Below are positions 58,808 through 64,000 of a stretch of 64,000 nt of DNA, one piece after another; within the stretch, counting starts at the first letter, position 1, and every line of letters begins with the position of its first letter. A model generated the notes under the pieces. The model did not search any database and was not told the origin of the DNA. It worked only from the letters and a program-made list of their open reading frames with translations. Made by a program: the position numbers and the translations under genes. This DNA is from Ga0077555 sp050250755. GTDB taxonomy: Bacteria > Pseudomonadota > Alphaproteobacteria > Rhizobiales > Hyphomicrobiaceae. The stretch is from the NCBI GenBank assembly GCA_050250755.1, contig JBFWOB010000031.1:14094-78093 (forward strand), given 5' to 3'.

Positions 58808-59059
58808 TCAGCCTCCCGTCACCGGTGGAAAGAACGCGATCTCGCGAGCGCCTGCGATCGGCGCGTCGTGCTTCACGTGGGTCTGATTGATCGCTGCCCG
58901 CACGAGGTCCGGTCGCGCGAAGGCCTCGCCATATTCGGGGCCGCGCGCCTTGAGCCATGTGACAAGATCGGCAATCGTCGCGATTTCGGCTGGAAGCTCG
59001 AGCGTTTCGCTGGCATGCCCGATCCGCTCCCGGATCCAGGCGAAATAGAGCAGTTTCAT
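58808..59059 (-). CDS. moaD: Molybdopterin synthase sulfur carrier subunit
   Basis: An 83-residue ubiquitin-fold protein ending in the essential Gly-Gly (PPVTGG), which is thiocarboxylated and donates sulfur to MoaE. MKLLYFAWIRERIG and the REIAFFPPVTGG tail are characteristic. It lies between pgsA (49-base gap) and moaE (1-base gap) on the same strand, a frequent alphaproteobacterial order. Confidence 0.95.
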   Translation of the reverse strand: MKLLYFAWIRERIGHASETLELPAEIATIADLVTWLKARGPEYGEAFARPDLVRAAINQTHVKHDAPIAGAREIAFFPPVTGG

Positions 59060-59108
59060 AATTCTTACCTCGCGCGCGGCAGAGGGGCCGCAATCCGCGG
59101 TCAGGCTT

Positions 59109-59711
59109 TCACCGATCGAGCGTAGAGCGGACAGCCGCGGTTAGATAGCCGCCTCCGGTCCAGATGGTGAGCAGCGCTGCAACCCACAATAGAGCTGTTC
59201 CGACGGCCATTACACCAGCGATTTGCCGTTCGCCCGCAGGCCCAGCCAGCAACACCCCAAGGGCGACCATCTGCAGCGTCGTCTTCCACTTCGCAAGCCG
59301 CGACACATGCACCTTGACGTTGAGCTCGGCAAGAAACTCGCGCAGACCCGACACGAGTATTTCGCGCGACAGTATGATCAGCGCCGCCCACACGCTGACT
59401 CTGGAAATCGTGCCGTCCTGGACAAGCAGGATCAGCGCCGCCCCGACCAGCAGCTTGTCGGCAATCGGATCGAGCATCCGGCCGAGCATCGATTGCTGCT
59501 GCCACATCCGGGCGAGGTAGCCGTCGAGCCAATCCGTGAAGCACGCTGCCACAAAGATAGTAAGGGCGATCCAGCGCCGCTGGTCGCCTTCGAGAAGCAG
59601 AAACACGGCCGCAAACGCAGGAACAGCCACGATCCTGCCGTATGTTAGCAGGTTCGGGACGCTCGTTGGGCTCGCTTTTGTGATGGCGCCGTCCATAAGC
59701 GTTTGGAGCAT
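59109..59711 (-). CDS. pgsA: CDP-diacylglycerol-glycerol-3-phosphate 3-phosphatidyltransferase
   Basis: A 200-residue inner-membrane enzyme of phosphatidylglycerol synthesis. The CDP-alcohol phosphotransferase motif is complete: DWLDGYLAR then GRMLDPIADK, giving DGxxAR...GxxxDxxxD. PNLLTYGRIVAVPAFAAVFL is the first TM, with about five more following. ATG 59711 is used; the ATG five codons later is an alternative, and neither has a good Shine-Dalgarno. Likely first gene of pgsA-moaD-moaE. It supplies the anionic phospholipid pool. Confidence 0.93.
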   Translation of the reverse strand: MLQTLMDGAITKASPTSVPNLLTYGRIVAVPAFAAVFLLLEGDQRRWIALTIFVAACFTDWLDGYLARMWQQQSMLGRMLDPIADKLLVGAALILLVQDGTISRVSVWAALIILSREILVSGLREFLAELNVKVHVSRLAKWKTTLQMVALGVLLAGPAGERQIAGVMAVGTALLWVAALLTIWTGGGYLTAAVRSTLDR

Positions 59712-59785
59712 TCTCGCATGATTAGGTCAACCGGTTGACGCGCGTCCACCGGTCGTTGTTCCCCAGGAACGGCTCGTTCGCTGTA

Positions 59786-60571
59786 TCAGCCCTTGGCACG
59801 CACAAAACGGTTGGTCAGCACTCCAATTCCGCTGATCTCGACGTCCACCGTCTCACCGGACTTGAGATCTGGGGAGAACAGGTCCGTGCCCATCCACAAT
59901 ACGTCGCGCGGCTGCAACGTGCAGTACTTGCTGATGGTCGAAATGTAGAGCGCGACGCCATGGATCATGTCGTTGGTCTTGAAGCGCGACGACTCCGCAC
60001 CGTTGACGCGGATGATGGTCTCCAGCTTGTCGAGATCGACGTCGGTCTCGATCCAGGGCCCCATTGGCTTGAACGTATCCGTGTTCTTCGCTCGCCAGAG
60101 GGTCCGGTCGCCCTTTTGCCAGGTCCGCTCCGAAACGTCGTTGCCAATCGTGTACCCGAGAATGTAATCCAGCGCCTCGGCTTCGCTCACGTTCCGGCAT
60201 GGCTTGCCGATGACTGCGACCAGTTCGCCCTCGTATTGCACCTTGTCTGTGGCGTCGACTGGAATGACGACATCTTCGCCGTGCGCGATCAGGGCGTTGT
60301 TGGCGCGATATCCGACATCCGGTTGCTCTGGGAATTTCGCCGCAATGCCGAGCCGCTGCGCGGCCTGGATGATGTGCTCGCGATAATTGAGCCCCACGCA
60401 GTAGAACGTCGGCGGGACTACTGGAAGCTCGATCTTCACATCCGCGAGCACGTGGCTCGTTGCGGTCTTCTCATAACCGTCGAACGGATCGCCCTTCACC
60501 TCGGTGATGCGATCGCCCTCGACGAGGCCGTAGCCTGTCCGGCCACCGGCCGTGAATCTGATCCAGCGCAT
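59786..60571 (-). CDS. Fumarylacetoacetate hydrolase family protein
   Basis: A 261-residue FAH-superfamily enzyme. The fold core is PTFYCVGLNYREHIIQAAQ, the metal site is QYEGELVAVIGKPCRNV (two Glu) with GYTIGNDVSERTWQ (Asp), and DVLWMGTDLFSPDLKSGETV is the family tail. Members hydrolyse or decarboxylate beta-keto or enol acids such as acylpyruvates, oxaloacetate or 5-oxopent-3-ene-1,2,5-tricarboxylate. The reaction here is not assigned. ATG 60571 (MRWIRF) is the family start; the upstream frame is meaningless. No pathway partner adjacent. Confidence 0.9.
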   Translation of the reverse strand: MRWIRFTAGGRTGYGLVEGDRITEVKGDPFDGYEKTATSHVLADVKIELPVVPPTFYCVGLNYREHIIQAAQRLGIAAKFPEQPDVGYRANNALIAHGEDVVIPVDATDKVQYEGELVAVIGKPCRNVSEAEALDYILGYTIGNDVSERTWQKGDRTLWRAKNTDTFKPMGPWIETDVDLDKLETIIRVNGAESSRFKTNDMIHGVALYISTISKYCTLQPRDVLWMGTDLFSPDLKSGETVDVEISGIGVLTNRFVRAKG

Positions 60572-60706
60572 GGGGTGCCTCGCTTCGCAACATTGTCGCG
60601 CCAAGCCTAGACGACACGGTGGCCGGAAGCCAACACTCAGCAATCCGGGCGTGTTCATTGCGAACTGGAAAAGCGTGGTGAAGCGAATGAAGCCACCTGC
60701 CGCGCC

Positions 60707-61552
60707 TCAAAGCGACGCGGGATCCACTGAAATGCCGCCATGCTGTGGGGCATCTGGATCACGAACCGTTGGCGGAGATACCGGTACCTCCGGTGCAACG
60801 CGAGGTGGCTGACCCAGGCTCGCCCGCACAGCGTCTTCGGCCCGCCGAGCCAACGCCCGCCTGTCGATACCGCTTGTCGGTATTGTCTCCAGGAACGAGA
60901 GCTTCACCACAGAGCGTTCGCCGCCGGCGAGCTCCCAGATTGAAGCGATGAGCGTGGCGTCGCCAGTGAAGGCTGCTCGGCTGCATGGTCCACCATCGGG
61001 CCGGCGATACGCGATCGAGACCGGTTGAACCGGTGCTCCCACTTCGACCGCCGCGTTGATCAGGACCGATGAGAACGGTAGAACGATACTGCCGTCTGTT
61101 GTCGTTCCCTCGGGGAAAAGGCACACGGCCTGGCCCGCGGAAAGCGCGTCGCGAAGCTCACGCCCGACCCGAACGGCATCCCGCGGCCGATCTCGCTCAA
61201 CGAAGATCGTGCCGATGTTCCGCGCGAACCATCCGATGAGCGGCCACGATTTGACTTCTGATTTCGCAATGAACCGAATTTCGGCAACGCTCAGATAGGC
61301 GTAGATGTCCACCCACGAGATATGATTGCCGACCATCAGGATCGGGCCCTCCTGCAACCTGGGGGGCGGCTCGCCCTCGACCTCCAGCGTCAATCCGAAA
61401 ATGTCGAGGACGCGGTCGGACCAGCGGTTGATGATGCGTCGCCGTTTGTCGTCCCCTATGAAAGGGAAGACAAACGCCATCGTTGCAGCGCCTTTGGTGA
61501 GATGCGCCACCACCCGGCCCATGCCGATTGAGCGGCGAAATGCCTGACGCAT
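60707..61552 (-). CDS. olsA: Lyso-ornithine-lipid O-acyltransferase / 1-acyl-glycerol-3-phosphate acyltransferase
   Basis: A 281-residue PlsC-type acyltransferase with one or two membrane-associated helices near 10-40. The HX4D motif is GNHISWVDIYAYLS, FVERDRPRDA and FPEGTTTDGS are the acceptor-site motifs, and VQPVSIAYRR closes the domain. It lies 7 bases after the olsB-like gene with GAGG 6 bases before ATG 61552. This pairing is that of olsB-olsA in rhizobia, where OlsA adds the second acyl chain to lyso-ornithine lipid. A general PlsC role cannot be excluded. Confidence 0.85.
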   Translation of the reverse strand: MRQAFRRSIGMGRVVAHLTKGAATMAFVFPFIGDDKRRRIINRWSDRVLDIFGLTLEVEGEPPPRLQEGPILMVGNHISWVDIYAYLSVAEIRFIAKSEVKSWPLIGWFARNIGTIFVERDRPRDAVRVGRELRDALSAGQAVCLFPEGTTTDGSIVLPFSSVLINAAVEVGAPVQPVSIAYRRPDGGPCSRAAFTGDATLIASIWELAGGERSVVKLSFLETIPTSGIDRRALARRAEDAVRASLGQPPRVAPEVPVSPPTVRDPDAPQHGGISVDPASL

Positions 61553-61559
61553 GGTCGCC

Positions 61560-62315
61560 TCAGGCGGTTGCAAAATGGCGCGCATAGCGCGGTGCCAGGC
61601 GATCGAGCGTGAGCAGCATTGGCAGATCCGCCGTTCCAAATGCCATGTCGACGGCTGGCGGGCCTGCGATTTCCGCCCCCGCGCGCAAGTAGCCCTTTAT
61701 CAGGGGCGGCGGTTTCACGCTCGCGTCCGGCGTCATCGTGTCGAGCTGCAATGGTACGCGCGGAATCATGCGGTGCTCGGGAGCGCACATGCGTTCGGTC
61801 GCGAGTTTGTGGTAGACGCTGGCGGCTTCGCGGCCTCCGTCTCGCATCGAGATGGAGGCGCAGCCGATGAGAAAGCGCGCGTCGGTACCGAGGATCAACC
61901 CCGCCAACCCGGTCCACAGCATCGCGATGACAACACCGCCGCGATAGTCGGGATGAACGCACGAACGGCCGATTTCGACGATGAATCGCCGATACTCGGC
62001 AAGCCCACACAGATCGAATTCCTGCTCGGTATAGAAACCACCCAGAGCCTCCGCTTGATCGGCCATCAGGACGCGATAGGTGCCGACTGCAACGTCGTTC
62101 TCGAGGTCTCGCACGACGAGGTGGTGACAGTACGCATCGAAGCGATCGGTCTCGATCCCGGGCGGGGAATCAGCGTCGGCGTGCGCGCCCTGCTCTTTGA
62201 CGAAAACTTGCCAGCGGAGCCGCAAAGCCTCTTCGATGTCAGCAGACGTGGCAGCAACGCTGGCTGCGAACCGCGGTTGCTCCATCGCTTGGCGCGACCG
62301 GTCTAGCTGGAGCAT
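61560..62315 (-). CDS. olsB: Ornithine N-acyltransferase OlsB (GNAT-like)
   Basis: 251 residues of the GNAT/hemolysin-like acyltransferase family: EEALRLRWQVFVKEQGAHAD, DRFDAYCHHLVVRD, VAVGTYRVLMADQAE, EIGRSCVHPDYRGGVVIAML and GCASISMRDGG. OlsB joins a 3-hydroxyacyl group from acyl carrier protein to ornithine, the first step of ornithine-lipid synthesis. The call rests on this family plus the adjacent olsA. ATG 62315 has a GGGGGG tract upstream; the longer frame has no protein-like extension. Rhizobial olsB is often phosphate-regulated, but I see no convincing Pho box. Confidence 0.82.
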   Translation of the reverse strand: MLQLDRSRQAMEQPRFAASVAATSADIEEALRLRWQVFVKEQGAHADADSPPGIETDRFDAYCHHLVVRDLENDVAVGTYRVLMADQAEALGGFYTEQEFDLCGLAEYRRFIVEIGRSCVHPDYRGGVVIAMLWTGLAGLILGTDARFLIGCASISMRDGGREAASVYHKLATERMCAPEHRMIPRVPLQLDTMTPDASVKPPPLIKGYLRAGAEIAGPPAVDMAFGTADLPMLLTLDRLAPRYARHFATA

Positions 62316-62475
62316 GAGATCCCCCCGACGACTTCGACGCACGCTATCGAAAACGTGTGACGGTTCGTCGAACGCGGCGAACCGCAAGATAAGTTTACCG
62401 CGAATCAGCGTGTGCCACAACGTCACGGCCGCCAATACTGGCCCGTAGCGACACCAAGTATCGGCCCCGGTATAT

Positions 62476-62576
62476 GGGCATCCGAAGGCGCAAGCATCAC
62501 GCGCCGAATGCGGAGTGGGCGTCCGAAGGCGCAAGCATCACGCGCCGGATGCGGAGTGGGCATCCGAAGGCGCAAG
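62476..62576. repeat. 41-bp tandem repeat (2.5 copies) with internal hairpin
   Basis: Units are 62476-62516, 62517-62557 and a partial third, 62558-62576; the two full units differ at a few positions. Each contains nested inverted repeats (GGCGC/GCGCC around AAGCATCAC, flanked by GCATCC/GGATGC). The array occupies the middle of the 317-base gap between the fhs stop and olsB start (62316-62632), where I see no gene. GTACGCGTAC at 62619-62628 is a separate 10-bp palindrome just past the fhs stop. Confidence 0.85.
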
Positions 62577-62632
62577 TCAAAAGCAAAGTCACGCCCCGCT
62601 CCTGTCGCTGCCCGATCGGTACGCGTACGCGG

Positions 62633-64000
62633 TCAGAATAGCCCGTCGATCTGGCCAGACTCATTGATCCGGATCACTTCGGCCGAAGGTTTGCTCGGCA
62701 AACCCGGCATTGTCATGATCTCACCGCAGATGGCGACAATGAATCCGGCGCCGGCCGAAAGTCGCACTTCACGGATGGGGATCGTGAAACCTGTCGGCGC
62801 ACCGCGCTGGTTTGGATCGGTGGTAAATGAATACTGGGTCTTGGCAATGCACACCGGCAGTTTGCCATAACCCATGCCTTCCCAGGTCTTGAGTTGGTCG
62901 CGGATGGATTTGTCGGCCGACACGCCGTCAGCGCGGTAGATCGTTTTGGCGATCGTCTCGATCTTCTGCAGTAATCCCATGTCGTCCGGATAGATCGGCG
63001 CGAACTTCGATGTGCCGCTGTCGGCAATCTCCGCGACGCGCTTCGCCATATCCGCGATGCCTTTGCCACCCTCGGCCCAATGCTTGCAGACGAAGCACTC
63101 TGAGCCCTGCGACGTCACGTAATCCAATACAGCGGCTGCCTCAGCCTCCGTGTCGGTAATGAAGTGATTGATTCCCACCACCGCGGGGACGCCGAAACTC
63201 TTCACATTCTCGATATGGCGTCCGAGGTTGGCGAGCCCTTTCTTGACGGCCTCGACGTTCTCGGCGCCGAGATCCTCTCGCTTGACGCCGCCGTTCATCT
63301 TCAGCGCGCGTATGGTAGCCACGATGACCGCCGCATCCGGTTTGAGGCCCGCCTTGCGGCATTTGATGTCGAAGAATTTTTCCGCACCGAGATCGGCCCC
63401 GAATCCCGCTTCGGTGACGACGTAGTCGGCAAGCTTCAGCGCGGCCTTCGTTGCGATCACCGAGTTGCAGCCATGCGCGATGTTCGCGAACGGCCCACCA
63501 TGGACGAAGGCGGGATTGTTCTCGAGAGTCTGGACTAGGTTCGGTTGCACGGCCTGTGCCAATAGCACGGTCATCGCGCCATCGGCCTTGATATCGCGCG
63601 CATAAACCGGCGAGCGGTCGCGGCGGTAGCCGATGATGATATCGCCGAGCCGCTTCTCGAGATCCTTGATGTCGGTCGCGAGGCAGAGGATGGCCATGAC
63701 CTCCGAAGCGACGGTGATGTCGAACCCCGCCTCCCGGGGAAAGCCGTTCGCGACGCCACCGAGCGAAACAACGATTTCGCGTAGCGCCCGATCGTTCATG
63801 TCCATCACACGGCGCCACGTCACCCGACGCGCATCGATACCGAGTGCATTGCCCCAATAGATGTGATTGTCGATCATCGCCGACAGCAGATTGTGCGCCG
63901 ACGTGATGGCATGGAAATCACCTGTAAAATGCAGGTTGATGTCCTCCATCGGCACGACCTGCGCATAGCCGCCGCCAGCCGCTCCGCCTTTCATGCCGAA
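62633..64000 (-). CDS. fhs: Formate-tetrahydrofolate ligase, N-terminal part cut by window edge
   Basis: ATP-dependent synthesis of 10-formyl-tetrahydrofolate from formate, used in one-carbon assimilation and purine synthesis (purH). 455 residues are visible; the family is usually about 555, so roughly 100 N-terminal residues, including the P-loop, lie beyond base 64000. Visible motifs are FGMKGGAAGGGYAQVVPMED, INLHFTGDFHAITSAHNLLS, DNHIYWGN, PAFVHGGPFANIAHGCNSV and the C-terminal ICGEIMTMPGLPSKPSAEVI. The frame is open to the edge, so the real start is outside. The gene suggests formate metabolism, consistent with a methylotrophic or related organism. Confidence 0.95.
   Translation of the reverse strand, partial: FGMKGGAAGGGYAQVVPMEDINLHFTGDFHAITSAHNLLSAMIDNHIYWGNALGIDARRVTWRRVMDMNDRALREIVVSLGGVANGFPREAGFDITVASEVMAILCLATDIKDLEKRLGDIIIGYRRDRSPVYARDIKADGAMTVLLAQAVQPNLVQTLENNPAFVHGGPFANIAHGCNSVIATKAALKLADYVVTEAGFGADLGAEKFFDIKCRKAGLKPDAAVIVATIRALKMNGGVKREDLGAENVEAVKKGLANLGRHIENVKSFGVPAVVGINHFITDTEAEAAAVLDYVTSQGSECFVCKHWAEGGKGIADMAKRVAEIADSGTSKFAPIYPDDMGLLQKIETIAKTIYRADGVSADKSIRDQLKTWEGMGYGKLPVCIAKTQYSFTTDPNQRGAPTGFTIPIREVRLSAGAGFIVAICGEIMTMPGLPSKPSAEVIRINESGQIDGLF

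Noticed and set aside
62316..62475. Possible Pho box upstream of olsB (GTGACGG and CGTCAC half-sites)
   Set aside because: Half-sites are isolated; no second half at the required spacing matches the CTGTCAT-type consensus.

Overview
The window is GC-rich chromosomal DNA of an alphaproteobacterium, most likely Hyphomicrobiales (Rhizobiales) near the Hyphomicrobiaceae. This is inferred from gene content, not from an rRNA gene. Supporting signs are an HdaA-type DnaA paralogue next to an AI-2E-family permease, a heparinase II/III-like gene upstream of purH, a probable olsB-olsA ornithine-lipid pair, ATP-type pckA, a phasin-like gene and a thiolase, a B12-dependent methylmalonyl-CoA mutase, and formate-tetrahydrofolate ligase. 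Almost all sequence is housekeeping or metabolic. There is no phage, insertion sequence, CRISPR array or plasmid gene, and only one tRNA (Asn).

Layout. 0-7.5 kb: a LonC-like protease coupled to a stress-protein-like gene, convergent with an otsB-GH15-otsA trehalose operon. 7.8-13.3 kb: an RND efflux pump (adaptor and permease) and a DMT exporter. 13.5-17.6 kb: tRNA-Asn, an old-yellow-enzyme reductase, a small phosphatase, several small unknown proteins and a phasin-like gene. 17.8-20.4 kb: an ATP-dependent DNA ligase and its partner MBL-fold exonuclease. 20.5-25.2 kb: a CinA-type amidohydrolase, an outer-membrane beta-barrel, a thiamine-diphosphate enzyme, a NUDIX hydrolase and a divergent SDR. 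25.3-30.3 kb: a four-gene GldA/GldF/GldG-like ABC system ending in a DUF4340 gene. 30.4-35 kb: a DadA-like oxidase, HPF, a GT4 glycosyltransferase and a thiolase. 35.2-38.6 kb: a 1147-residue membrane/coiled-coil protein of unknown function with an internal duplication. 38.7-45.2 kb: paired palindromic elements, a crotonase, a small secreted protein, NIPSNAP, methylmalonyl-CoA mutase and pckA. 45.3-53.6 kb: a YfhO-like membrane protein, ribA, gtrA/gtrB-like genes, purH and the heparinase-like gene. 53.8-64 kb: an SDR, an AI-2E-type permease, hdaA, a GMC oxidoreductase, moaE/moaD, pgsA, an FAH-family hydrolase, olsA/olsB, a tandem repeat and a 5'-truncated fhs.

How the genes fit together. Thiolase, phasin-like protein, crotonase, methylmalonyl-CoA mutase and PEP carboxykinase are consistent with polyhydroxybutyrate storage, acyl-CoA assimilation and gluconeogenesis; fhs fits one-carbon metabolism. 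Trehalose synthesis, the Lon-like protease, HPF, RND efflux and ornithine lipids form a stress and envelope theme. YfhO-like, GtrA-like and GtrB-like proteins point to lipid-linked sugar modification of the surface.

The least explained items are the 1147-residue protein, the Gld-like ABC operon, the palindrome pair whose second arm supplies the stop codon of the crotonase, the 41-bp tandem hairpin repeat beside olsB, and a relatively AT-rich unexplained stretch upstream of pckA. All function calls come from reading motifs in the translated sequence; no database search was run.
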